Positions 1 through 13,533 of a DNA stretch of 64,000 nucleotides are shown here, one piece after another. Numbering within the stretch: position 1 is the stretch's first letter; the number at the start of each line of letters is the position of its first letter. The translations under genes were made by a program, and so were the position numbers. Below the pieces are notes generated by a model, which was given only the letters and a program-made list of their open reading frames with translations, was not told where the DNA came from and searched no databases. Source of the DNA: Glandiceps talaboti. Lineage: Eukaryota; Hemichordata; Enteropneusta; Spengelidae. Location: the NCBI RefSeq assembly GCF_964340395.1, contig NC_135550.1, positions 18,662,984 to 18,726,983 on the forward strand, written 5' to 3'.

Positions 1-1096
1 CCAAATGCACAACTGATCCAGACTGACAAGGTCTTATATATAAAACAGATGTCATTGTCAAAAGGGGTCCTTATGCAGGCAGTCCAGACACAGTGGATAA
101 AATCAAGAAGAAAGCAACAGACTTGGTTGCATACAATTTCATGATGGCATCGTGTGAAAGTGATTAGGAGAGGTATTTTTCAATATATTTATTGTAGCTG
201 TCAGGCTGTTAGATTTATGGGATGACCAGTTGTATTCTGATAAATCATTTATCATAAGCTAGGGATGCTAGTGTCTCAAGTTACCCTAAGCTTCTAATTT
301 CAAATAAATGTACCATGCATACATGTTGTATGCATTGGAGTGTAATATGAGCAATATCTGTATGGGCAGCTTGTCCATGAATTAAGTTCAAATTGAAACT
401 GCAGAGATGGTAAATTGTCAGGGGTTATTTTTACATCTGGTGCAGAGTCACATATAGGTTGGTGTCATTTACTCAGTGAGGGTCATGTGAACAGTTTATG
501 CATTCCGGCTTACAGCAACATTATAAGCAACTCTAAATTTGGCTTTATCTGTTGTCTTGGGAAATCATCACAGTCACCCACCTCATCTTGTTAGTGTTTT
601 AGTATCATCAAATACACTGTGTGGGTGTGTGAATAGTATGTACTGTAGAGAGAACATCTGCTTGCCTATATCATTTGTCATTCTATAAAAGTAACATACA
701 GTGTACACAGGGGTAATTGGGATTTTAGTTGTTAGAATTCAATGAAGTAAAATGACAAAGTGACAAAATGACAAATACTGGATGATTCTGGCATTGTTTT
801 GTTTGCAGATCGACTTTGATCAATAACTTTAACCATATTTTGAGTCCATCTGTACTTAAATCCTGAATTGTAAAGACAACATGGAAGATTATATATTATA
901 CCATGAGCCAGCCATTTAAAACAAAAAGTATGGAATATATACTCTGGTCATTCTATGTCATGACAATGCAGGTATATGTCACGATAACGCGTGTCTACAT
1001 CACTGGTTCTGCTGTGTTCGAAATATGTATCAAAACATTCAAAATTGCCATTATTTTCCCCGATTTTACTTTGATATCACTGGCACTGGTATAATT

Positions 1097-1250
1097 ATGT
1101 ATTCTCCAATATTTTTCTTCATTCAGCCTGAAAATACTCGTTATCTATGGGTTGTCACTACGAGTCACTAGACGAGTAGTGACAAAGGGCCCATAGGTCA
1201 CTTGTATTTTACTTGGCTAAACCAAGAAAAATATTGGGGAACAACATCTA
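1097..1250. mobile_element. Palindromic MITE, family A, copy 1
   Basis: The left end (attctccaatatttttctt, then cattcagcc) and the right end (ggctaaaccaagaaaaatat, then tgggg) are inverted matches of each other. The centre is also palindromic (gtcactac ... gtagtgac). Near-complete hairpin of about 150 bp with no coding capacity. A diverged relative is at 55425-55545. Confidence 0.7.
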
Positions 1251-2864
1251 ATTATCTATGAACTGTAGGATTATACATCGTCCATCAGCCTCATAATCAT
1301 ATTATGTAGTATCACAGTGTCACACATATATGATTCCTTTCTATTTCTCTTCTTCTTTAGCACTATGGATGTTCATAAATTAAATAAGCCACTTTTTGTC
1401 TCACAGCAGGTCTCACGATCTGAAAGAATCAAACGGTTAGCAATACTGTTGTTCTCAACATCATCGCACATGGCCATGACGAAAACTTGACCATGATCAT
1501 GTTTGACAACAGCTGTTGCTAGCCATATTTGCATAACTCGCGAGATCCGCAACAAGATGTAAAATCCCTTATTAGACATACGTTTGTACTATGGAAACCC
1601 CACTCTATGCAATTGAATGAAAGTCCAGTGTATGCAACAAATTGCTTCAGTCTGTAAATTTCTAAATAAAGGTTAATTTGGGAAATTAGCCTTTAACCTG
1701 GAAGCAAAAAAAGATTGATGTTGTCGCCTCTCATTCCACTTTGATTCGATCATTTGTCCTTTTCTTTATATTAGTCAATGATGGTCTGTTGACGGTGTTG
1801 TGAAGTAGGTAAGAGCTACCCAAGATCTCCTATCATACTCTTAACATCCCAGTCACAGAATAATGTAATATGTTGGAAGCAGTGCTAGCTGTATCATGTT
1901 TTATACTGACTGTCTGCTGAGACTTCTAGACATATCATCTCAATAGCTAATGAGTTTATACGATTGTGTTTAAAGAAAAGTAAACTGGACTTTTGTACTT
2001 CAAATATAGAATGACATAGAAATCACACTGCATAATGTGTCAACAAAGCAGCTTTATTTTAGAACAATAGGAATATTATCAACTTGGAGAATTCAACACC
2101 AGTATTAATAGCACTGATGGAAGATGGAACATGTACACACGTTTTATTATGTTGTTGACTCTGTGAACTTTCCTGCTTAATTATTCAAAACCCCATCAAA
2201 ACTCAAGACAATGTAACTGATGGAACTTGTAACAACTTTGACTCATTGACACCAAATTATTAATTTAGTAATCAAATTAGATGTTTTGTCATTAAAACTC
2301 GTGAAATTCCCTAGTCTATTCAGTTGAACCTATATTCACTAAAAGTTATAAAATTCCACGGTCCCATAATGGTTTTCTCTAAGTCTAGTAAAGAAAAATA
2401 AAATGGAAAAATAATTCACCTGTTGAAATGATATCAGGTATGTAAACTACATAGCTGGCTAATATTGTTAGATTGGCAGATTCTCTTCCTAATTCTGTTT
2501 ATTTCCAGAACGTTGCTGACAAATGAAGTTAAAATAGCGACGTACTTCATCTATGTAAACATATCTTTTCTCACATTCCTTTGAAAATATTTCTAATTAA
2601 AAAAATGCTTCTGTGGAGTTGAATATTAGTACTGTAATGACTGGATGATGAGCCATAAAAATGCATGTAATAAAAAATGATCTTTCTTGTCATACTTTAT
2701 TACTTGTCAGTATATAATAATATAATAAGATGTTGGACATTCTGTCATGTTACAGAGAAATTATGATATATTGCTTACTGTAACATCAGTGAAAGTGACC
2801 CATGAAGCTTGGTTGCAGTCAATCACACAACCAATTAATAATTAATATCTTCTGCCTATCAGCT

Positions 2865-3325
2865 ATTAATATTTATGTTTGGATAATTTGAGATTCTGAA
2901 GTGAGTTGTATTTCTCCGTAAAATATATAATCTTCTGTATTTTATGTAGTAATATTCATATTTTTATAATTTAAAGATTCTGAAGTGAGTTGTATTTCTC
3001 AGTAAAATATATAATCTTCTCTATTTACTAGCTATTTAATATTCATGTACGCATAACTTAGAATAGTAATTTGTACTTCTTGACACGAGATCTTCATTTA
3101 TTCACTATAAATATTCATGTGACTCAGGTTAATTTAGAGTGGTAATTTGTACTTCATGGCAAAATATGTTCTTTGTTTACTAGCTATTTAATATTAATGT
3201 GTGGATAATTTAAAGTAGTAATTTGTACTTCTTGGGAAAATATCTCGTTCGTTTACTAGCTATTCGTATACAGCTAATTTAAAGTCACTGTGGTAATCTG
3301 TACTTCACGACAAATTAACTCTGTG
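2865..3325. repeat. Degenerate tandem repeat, about 75-85 bp unit
   Basis: Five to six diverged copies of a unit carrying actagctatttaatatt, a variable stretch, gtaatttgtacttct and aaaatat. Alignment is obvious by eye but copies differ at many sites, suggesting an old array. Confidence 0.7.
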
Positions 3326-5462
3326 ATAAGTGAATGTCTGTGGCCAAGTAAATGAAGAGAACAGAGGATAGATAGATTCATTTTAAAGGCCTATATCTTA
3401 CATCTGTTGTTGTTACCCAGTATCTTATTTATGTCCTGTTTGTAAAAGGAGTTGACTTTTCCTGTGGCTTATATTTTAAAACATGCCTGGAGCCAGAGCT
3501 GAGAGGGATCTATATACATGTACATACCCTGTCATAAATTAAATTTTTGCTCTAATTTGTTACAAATCTTGAATTATGTCAGTGACAATTTGAAATGACA
3601 TGAATTATTGCATGCTGTATAATTGTGTATGTGACTGAAATACTGAATGTGGAAGATGGCATGTTATTTGTACATGGGTCTATTTGATGCACTGCATAAC
3701 TACAACAGCATACAGTATTTATCTTGAAGATGACCTGCGGGGTTAGACATCAAATTATCATGTTGTGAACAAGTGATGTCACATCCAATTCAAGATTGTA
3801 TGAATTCGGCACAACTCTTGCTGTAACTATCCTAATTCAGTACTATCCATTTGTTACCATGGTAATGAAAAGAGATGATAACAGAGAACCCATTGCTGTG
3901 TTTACTCTGTCGTACATTTCATGCTCCGTTTCAGGAGCCACTTTCTCTTTTCATGAGCACACAAGATAAACTGCAGTTATATATCGATGTGATGGTATAA
4001 TTGTACCATTGCATTTTGCACACACAGATTCAGAAGTGTTGTGTATGTCAATGATGCAACATGTAATGACTTAAGCAGAATTATTGACATCAAATTCAAG
4101 CAGCCTATTTTCACAGCTGTTTGGTTTACGTCACTAGGAAATGTGCTACCCATTCCTACCCTCCAGAAATTTTAGCTGTAAGCCTTAGAATAGTTCAGGT
4201 TACTCATTGTTAAGAAAAAGAAAAAAAAAACCTTTTCACAATTTCAATTTGTCAATGGTATGGTTTTGTAGACTCTTTAAATATATATCGAAATGATGAG
4301 ATAATTTTGAAATGTAACCAGATGCACATGGATTCATTAGTGAAACCTGAAATTAATTTTATGTCAAATTAGGAAAACCATAATTGTTGCCATAGTAACA
4401 GGTTACATTTACAATATTTCTATATTGTGAATTTGTAAAAAATATTGAATCATTTGTCATTGTATTTTTTTCTTCATCATGTACTGATGATATTCAATTT
4501 TGATAAGGTTTGCCAAATTCAAAAAAAGAAGAAAAATTGTATCTTTCAAATTTTGGAAAATAAATTTTCTTTCATGATTACCATGTTTCTCTGGCAACGG
4601 GCATCAGCCAAGTAAAGAATTTAACAAAAGGCTATCTTGTATGTATAGTTCATATACCCTTTTTATACACATGGTATGAAGAGGTGTCATATTCCCTTGG
4701 GAAGATACTCTTACAAATGTAACCAAATATGCATGGTGGAATAATGAAATCACATATTTGCATGTAATATACATATAAATATGTATGACGTTAGTGACTG
4801 GCTGCCCAACTTACTGGCAAATTTTCTCAGTATTTATTTGCCACAGTTGAACTTTTTGAAATATTATTGGTCATTAGTGATGAACCAGGTTAAGAAGATG
4901 CAGTGCAAATCAGTTACATGTAATATTTCTGGTCACTACATAATTCTCACCCTACTGCTATGGTTTGACATAGCCATTGACTCATTGACCCACAGGTCCA
5001 TCGTTTCTGATAATCTATGTGCAAATTGGTGTCTCATAATGCCTTGTTCTCTTGGGACACCATAACTGTCTCTTGTCATAATCTCTGGGGACACTTATCC
5101 ATATATACTAAACTGTACCCAGACTACTGGCGGTCTGTTTTGTAGACATTGGCAGGGAGTAAATAAAGTAGCATACTGGCCAAGAATGGGTGCTATATCC
5201 ATGTGTGCAAATGTACAAAGGTGACGTACCATGTAAAGCATGTGAGGATCGAGTGTTATGTCAACATGTATACTGAGTTCTTGATATATAAGAAGATGAT
5301 GGTTGTATTATTTTCAAATGATGTAGATAACACTATAGTAAATCAACGGTTACAGAGTATATAGTTTGTGGAATATATCATAGCAAAGGTAATTGTATTC
5401 AAAATAGACATCCTCTATGACTATATAAACCTAATTTTCCCATTTGTCAAATCCAGGAGATA

Positions 5463-5520
5463 GGGATGGGGTGGGGTGGGTGGGTGGCTAGGGGGTGGGG
5501 ATGGTATATGGGAGGGGGTT
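5463..5520 (+). other. G-rich tract with quadruplex potential
   Basis: More than four runs of three or more G within about 25 bases (gggatggggtggggtgggtg), followed by further G runs to 5518. It satisfies the usual G3+N1-7 quadruplex pattern on the + strand, which is the coding strand of the exchanger intron. Confidence 0.6.
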
Positions 5521-8500
5521 TGGAAAAATGACCCAGTCATGTCATGTTTTTGATAGTAGTAGATGCAAAACTAAACTTAATATAATAATATTGATGAGCA
5601 TATTAGGAACTAGGTGAGTATCATATACATGAATACTGTGAGCCAGCCTCTACAGCTTTCCTTTCTTTAAGGAGATCCAAAATAAGGGCAGCTACTTGAC
5701 ATTTTATTCATGCTCCATTTTAAGACAGTTTGTTTTGAACATGTTGAGTGACACCTCAGTGTTTCCAGAATTGTTTCAATTTTAATTCTTATCACCTTTT
5801 TTTTTCATTTCCGTCAGTTCAGATATCGAAAATATGTTTTTATTGACTGGGAGGCCATGGTGCTAAGGAAGTATTTCAATGATGTTCTGATTATAGATAT
5901 ATTGTGTTTGCAGTTGTTGGCTAAAGGTTATCATCATATCACTTAACTCACTTAAAGTTATCAATATGGCTGTAGATTTCATTTCAGGAGGGTGACAATA
6001 AAAGAAGATGAAGCGTGTCTATGCCTCCTTACTAAGAGATTAGACCTAGCAGATATATAGAACAAGTCAAACATGAAGCAATAATCTCTAAAAAGGAAAT
6101 AAAAGAATGGGGGAGGAGAAGGAGGGGATGATCAACTTAAAATCATGCAATGTGGGAACCAACAGATTTTGTTTTATATTAATGGTGGCATGTGGTTTGT
6201 TATAACTTTTAAATTCCAGGATTGTGTGAATGTATTGCATGCTTGACTTTACTGAATGTTGTCAATGACAACTGAGCAATGTGAACAAATAGTAGGAAAG
6301 CTTTGTACAGTGTGTTTATGACATACTCTAGAGTATAAACGCTGACGTAGTCTGTCATATTCCTGAACTCTGACGGCATCATTTCATAATTGTCATAAAA
6401 ATGACCTAAATGGCATTATTGGGTGTTTTTTAAATACTCATCATACAACCTGTACATTACATTGAGGTTATTGCCAACCTTAAATGCAAAAAAAAAATTA
6501 AAAAAAAAAAAATTATTAACTATAAAAAAAGAAAATATTCAATCATATGAAATTCTATCATATGAATTTTTTAATAAGGAGAAAATGTTAGTACACCCAA
6601 GGTATTCCTGATCAGGTGAAAATGACCATTATTGATAATGTTATTCTCTAAGAATGTTAATATTCATGACAGATGTGTTGAAATGAATTACTGCCTTTGG
6701 CTTCATTGACAACATGATAAATAAAAAAGGCGACGGGAGCTGTTCATAGGTATTGAACATGGGCATATGAAATCATTAGAATGTATGTTTAATAGTGCAA
6801 ACTATTTGTACGTGCCTGTAGGATTACATTTAATAGTACAGTAGTAAATGGAAGCATGCCACTAATATAATTACTTGTTCTTTCTATTGAATTTGTTTCT
6901 GCCTTCAGATTTGCAGCCACTTACTTCTTCCATCTCATTGTAAAAAGTGAGAATGTTTATAAAAGCATTTCTCAGACTGTATTCTGAAGCTTTTGACTTA
7001 GTTCTGTGTTTGTATGAATTAATTCAGCTACTCTTCCATGAGGAAGTGTGGAAATGGCGAAAGCATTCATTACAAGGCATGGATGGAGTTTTGGTGAAAT
7101 GATACTGATGTAAAGAACATCAATTGGCTCAAGCTGCTTACTTTTAAAACTATTATCTCTGACATAATGAGCACAGTGATTATAAGTTGTATCGTAGTTT
7201 AATAAAGAAAATGCTCTACATAGACTTCTTTGGTGACATATGTCTGCTAGGATAAGTGGGGATGAGTAAACAAACATATTAGTCCTGAAAATGAGGATTC
7301 ATTATCATTATGATATTAAAGGTGCGCTTTTATCACTCGTGGAGTTCAAGGCTTGATGGACCTTCTTAATACAATAAGTGATTGCACTTTTATGGACATA
7401 CCATAATGTATATAGTAGAAATGGTATTTCTAAGTCTCTGTATACTAGTATGCCAAAGTCAGGGCTTCGTCGTGATCTTTTGATTAATTTTTGTACTTAA
7501 GACAAAGTATATCTTGCGTATCAAAGTTGAGTGAATAGTCTATATCCCAGTTCAATGTTTGGTATAATGGAATAGTTGCGGGTAGTTTCATGGACCGTTT
7601 TGTTCATGGAGTTGTAATAGAGTTAAATATTGTACATGACATGACTATGCCAATTTTTTTTTAATATACTGGAAATGATTTGTCTTATAAAAGTGTTGGA
7701 TCACATACTTATATGAAGGAAGGTGTAATTGTGTGTCACATGTGATATCATTATATATTAGAAGAATTTGTACTAATGTAGTTGTAAGGAAGTGGGAAGT
7801 GTTTTAAGGAGTTATCGCTTTTATGTGTTCAGTTAGACAATTGTAGTTGAGCTGTACGCTGTTGATAAAGTAGCAGGAGAAAGATGCTGAACATGAATTG
7901 TAAAAGTATTGAGAAATGGCCATTGTCAATAGAGAATTAGCTCAGTTTTGTATTTCGTTTGCGATGGTCAAGATGAAATCTCATTCATTGACAGGAAAGA
8001 TTGAAGGCCTTACGTATATCACCTTAAAATCACTGACTGTGTTGAACATGATGAGAATGTTAAGTCAGACAGAAGAATACCACTGAGAGGTGACTCAATG
8101 TCTACAAAGTGTACAAGTTGCTTACTTAAAATCTACATTTATAAATATGGTACGGGTAGTCTCTATTCAAATGAATACAGTTACAAAGGGTTGCCGAATT
8201 TCAGTTATGTGATACTATCGTTCCACTTTAACAGTTTTGACTACATGTACTTCAATAAAATTCCCATTTCCCAGTAGCAATGTTTGTCTTGTGTAAAAAC
8301 AGCTATGCTAACAGTCCATCAATAATTGTAACAGTGGTTGCAGGAAAGAGAGAATTAGTGTTGTCAACCTTACAAGAGAAATCTGATCTGATGGATGTTA
8401 CTTCTCAAGTGATTTGCCCAAGTTCACAAAGTGTACATGTACGTTGCACATAGAATGAGTAAGGAGAGAACCAAGTCATGATATACTTTCATATTATATA

Positions 8501-10967
8501 TATTCATGATTATTTAAGTTATTTGAGATTGTTATCTGTTTAAAATAGAAACACTGATTCAGTTCTTTCTCATAATCTCACTCAGATATCTATGCATAAT
8601 TGTATTGGTAATGGTATTCAAATATAATGAAGGTTGTTTGAGCCCTTACAATTTTATAACAGAACATTTGCATCATGTTCAACATTTACAGCATGATCAT
8701 GTCCATCCTCTTTCAAGTGTGTGTGTTTGTGCAAACATAATGGCTTATACTACATGCTCAATTATGTGTCTTGTATCATGCATGTAGTGAGGTTAATATC
8801 TCTGAGCTGTGTTTATCCTGGTAGTTGAGCCTTCAGTTTTCTAAGATAGACACAAGATATTGAATAGATGTTGGTTTAATTATAGTCTCAGTAGGGAGGT
8901 GTCTCTGAAAACTAGTTTATTCAGAGTTCCATAAATTTGCAGTGCTGTTTTCGGACTTCCAATGTTTACACTATGTTGACCACAGGGTGATTATAGTTGT
9001 ACAAAAGAGGAATTGCTATCACCCACTTGTGTAATCTACCACATTGAAGAACAATATATGTGGTTTGCATCTATTTTAATAAATAAAAGGCAGGATTACC
9101 AGTGTCTTGGAAGAAGTTGAAAAATTATAAGTTTGCCCTACATGAAGATGTCTTGGATCAAGATCTCACAACAAAAGTCAACAAAAGCATTACGTATTCT
9201 CTTGATTGTCAAAATATTCTATACATCTATAGACAGCCCTACAGTCAATAGTCTTTTGATGTGTTACCTGAAGTATGTAAGTGATTTTGATCAGCTGTCG
9301 TAGTTTGCATTTTCATCTGTTCGAGGTAAAATGACTTATGGCTTTATTCTGTCAGTTTTGACTATTCATATATTGAATTTTCTTGACAATAAAACTGCAT
9401 GAATACTTGAATGATTATTGTCATGCTTACTATAAGTTACATCAAAGAAAATATGAATTACTGCCAGTTTACATTTTTCTCAAGAAACTTTATGTACTTA
9501 ACAACACAATATAAATATGATTGCCATTGTGTAGCTTATTATATTTATACACTATGTACAGTATATAACTTGTTGTATGCTCCCAAGATATGGATTGAGT
9601 TACCATAACTACCAGGTATGAATGGCAGGACATGACTCAGGCTCAGTTCATTCACCACTTAATTAATTCATTGATTTTAACTCTACTTGTTGTGAAAATA
9701 ATGTGGAATTTCATGTTATATTGTGTAGAGAATTTTACATAGAATGTAATAAGCCTGATGATAGGTTTTTTAATGGGGATACCTGGATGGGGGTGCAAAG
9801 GTGATGATGTGGAGGATAAAGCAGCTTTCTCTGAGATGATCGTCCCTGTACTGTACCTCACACTAAAATGCTCAATGTGCATATCATTATCAGAAAAGCT
9901 CTTAAGCTAGTTGCATAATTGGCATCCAGGCTATGTGACTGTGTATTAAGTGTCAACTGTGAAGGTTACATATGTATAGATAACTATTTGGTAATTTATA
10001 ATTGATAGGGAACTTTGTCTGCAATGTAGCTGCAAACAGCTTCATCTGTATTATTAAATCATAATGAAAGCATAATGCATCTTTACATCATGCTAGTGCA
10101 TGCCTACAGGAGCAGTAGCTGCTAAATAGGAGATTTTGTAATTTGACATGTGCTGCAATTATAGAAGACTGTATAAATTTCATTAGTACAGTAATTATAT
10201 GATAAATGAGTATCCAAGACAGTTTATGACACTGCTAATATAAGTGTTTGTTCTGTGACACAATCAGTATTTTGGCTAAACTTGAAATTGTCATAGTTCA
10301 AGTACATGTAATGTAGGTAGCCCATGATTGGTTAATTAGCTGTGTATGTTTATAGACAGTATCGATTCTAATTAAAGAGATCAGTAGCCAGAATGGAGAG
10401 TTAATGAAGTTATGAATATTTCATACTAGGTTGCCTCAAATCTGTCTTTTTTATTTCTGGTGCATAATTAGGGTTTAAGGAGTGTCACAATTTATGTAAA
10501 TGTATTAATTATCAAATCTACAAATCAGACAAACTGATGGCTGTAATTGAAGAGTGACCTGTTTGCTGTGTAAATAGAATACTTTTACGTACTGTGCAAT
10601 TTAGTTAATCAGGCAAGAGAGATGTGCATATAATTGATCAGCACTAGCCGTAAATAACAATTCTGGCAACATGGACATTTCAGCATTATGTCTGCTTCAT
10701 GACAAATGTTGATTTTAGGGTTGGAGTGCAAGTCAACATAGTGTTTTGTATGGAGGACGTGATATCTGGCATCCATTAGGCTGATATGATCCCCACAATG
10801 CAATAAGCTTTTCCACATTAAGAATTGTTAATGACTGACCATGTGCAAGTAGTACTGCTGATTGTATTATCTGTATTTGTGAGACGTTTTTAATAGTCTA
10901 GTACGTGTATGTCTCATGAGTATAAATTCATGAATGTTCCATATACATGTACTCTATGTGATCAGTG

Positions 10968-12705
10968 GGCAAGATGTCAAGTCATCTGTAGGTTACAATC
11001 AGGACAAGACACTCATTCATATACGTTATAGTTTATATAGTAGTATGGACAGGACACAGAGTCATTCATAGGTTATAGTTTATGTGGACACATGGACAGG
11101 ACACCAAATCATTCATAGTTTATATGGACACATGGAGAGGACACCGAGTCATAGGGTATAGTTTATATGGTCATATGGACAGGACACCAAGTCATTTATA
11201 GATTACAGTTTATATGGTCATATGGACAGGACACTGAGTCATTCATAGATTATAGTTTATATTGACACATGGAGAGGACACCGAGTTATAGTTTATATGG
11301 TCATATGGACAAGTCATTCATATTGATTATAGTTTATATGGACACATGGACAGGATACCAAGTCATTCATAGGTTCTAGTTTATATGGACACATGGACAG
11401 GACACCAAGTCATTCATATGTTGTAGTTTATATGGACACATGGACAGGACACCAAGTCATTCATAGATTACAGTTTATATGGACACATGGAGAGGACACC
11501 GGGTCATAGGTTATAGTTATATGGTCATATGGACAGGACACCAAGTCACTTATAGATTACAGTTTACATGGTCATCCACATGGATAGGACACAGAGTCAT
11601 TCATATGTTATAGTTAATATGGTAGTATGGATAGGACACTGAGTCATTTATAGGTTATAGTTTATATGGACACATGGAGAGGACACCAAGTCATTAATAG
11701 GTTATATGGTAGTATGGACAAGTCATTCATATTGATTATAGTTTATATGGACACATGGACAGGATACCAAGTCATTCATAGGTTCTAGTTATATGGACAC
11801 ATGGACAGGATACCAAGTCATTCATATGTTGTAGTTTATATGGACACATGGAGAGGACACCAAGTCATTAATAGGTTATATGGTAGTATGGACAAGTCAT
11901 TCATATTGATTATAGTTTATATGGACACATGGACAGGATACCAAGTCATTCATAGGTTCTAGTTATATGGACACATGGACAGGATACCAAGTCATTCATA
12001 TGTTGTAGTTTATATGGACACATGGACAGGATACCAAGTCATTCATAGGTTCTAGTTTATATAGACACATGGACAGGATACCAAGTCATTCATAGGTTCT
12101 AGTTATATGGACACATGGACACGATACCAAGTCATTCATATGTTGTAGTTTATATGGACACATGGAGAGGACACCGGGTCATAGGTTATAGTTATATGGT
12201 CATATGGACAGGACACAAAGTCACTTATAGATTACAGTTTACATGGTCATCCACATGGATAGGACACCGAGTCATTCATATGTTACAGTGTCTATGGTAG
12301 TATGGATAGGACACCAAGTCATTCATAGGTTCTAGTTTATATGGACACATGGACAGGATACCAAGTCATTCATATGTTGTAGTTTATATGGACACATGGA
12401 GAGGACACCGGGTCATAGGTTATAGTTATATGGTCATATGGACAGGACACAAAGTCACTTATAGATTACAGTTTACATGGTCATCCACATGGATAGGACA
12501 CCGAGTCATTCATATGTTACAGTGTCTATGGTAGTATGGATAGGACACCAAGTCATTCATAGGTTCTAGTTTATATGGACACATGGACAGGACACCAATT
12601 CATAGGTTATAGTTTGTATGGACACATGGACGGGAGGCCAAGTCATTCATAGGTTCTAGTTTATGTGGGTACATGGGCAGGATGCCAAGTCATCCGTAGG
12701 TTGCT
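10968..12705. repeat. Minisatellite, about 47-bp unit with higher-order repeats
   Basis: About 35 copies of a unit containing aagtcattcataggtt, tagtttatatggacacatgg and acaggacacc. Units vary (gacacatgg versus gtcatatgg; sometimes truncated). Longer blocks are themselves duplicated: 12115-12330 recurs almost exactly 234 bp later, and a block near 11694 recurs about 176 bp later. Open frames here are by-products of the repeat. Confidence 0.95.
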
Positions 12706-13513
12706 TTGTATGTACTCCTAGTCTTGCATCAAGTGACCCTACTGCATTATTTATGATGTTCTCAAGCACAAATATTCCCTGAATTCTCATTGTATCCTCC
12801 TAGTTGATATTCTGGTGTGTTTGCGTCCTCAATTGACTTAAAAGCAAATGATATTCTTAGCTCTGTTAAATGGCATGGGTATGTCAGCCATGCATATTAT
12901 AGTATTTATACAACTCAGACTATGCACTTGTAATATTTATTTGTTCAAAAGGGTTAGTAGTTACATAAACCAATAAAGCTTAGAAGGTTGTCCATAGAAT
13001 ATAGTCCAGATTAAATCTCAAAGCTGCAACTACTACTTGCAAGCTGTTAATGACTAGTCCATAAATTGTGGTGACAGATTTCCTAGTTTTTGCAGTCTTA
13101 CATCTTGAATGAATTGCAGTATGCTTGTGAATTGCAATCAGCGTCTATGTAGCGGTTAGATGGACCATAACCAGAATTGATTTAGTTTATTAACTGAAGT
13201 AGTTACATAGAAAAGTACGACACATGACTAATTGTGTGTACCATTTTGGCTTTTATATTTCAGTGATTTTCACACTGAAAGGAAGAATTTATGGAATTAA
13301 CTTGACCTTTTTCCGAGGATGGAGATTTATTTTTCATCCATTCCTAGCCTGGGTTGTCCTTGATATTTCTCATTACAGTGACTTTGTCTTTGTCTGAGGG
13401 AGGAGCTTAATAAAAGTTGTATCAGCTGATCTCTGTTCCTCTGTCAGCATTAACAATGTAGTTACAGCGTATGCTCATATGTAAGTCTGTCAGAAATGGA
13501 AAGTAATCCTTTA

Positions 13514-13533
13514 CCCCCCCCCCCCCCCCCCCC
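13514..13533 (+). repeat. Poly-C tract
   Basis: Uninterrupted run of 20 C in an otherwise AT-rich intron. Confidence 0.95.

Noticed and set aside
12115-12534. Two nearly identical 61-codon frames
   Set aside because: Produced by a 234-bp higher-order duplication inside the 47-bp minisatellite.
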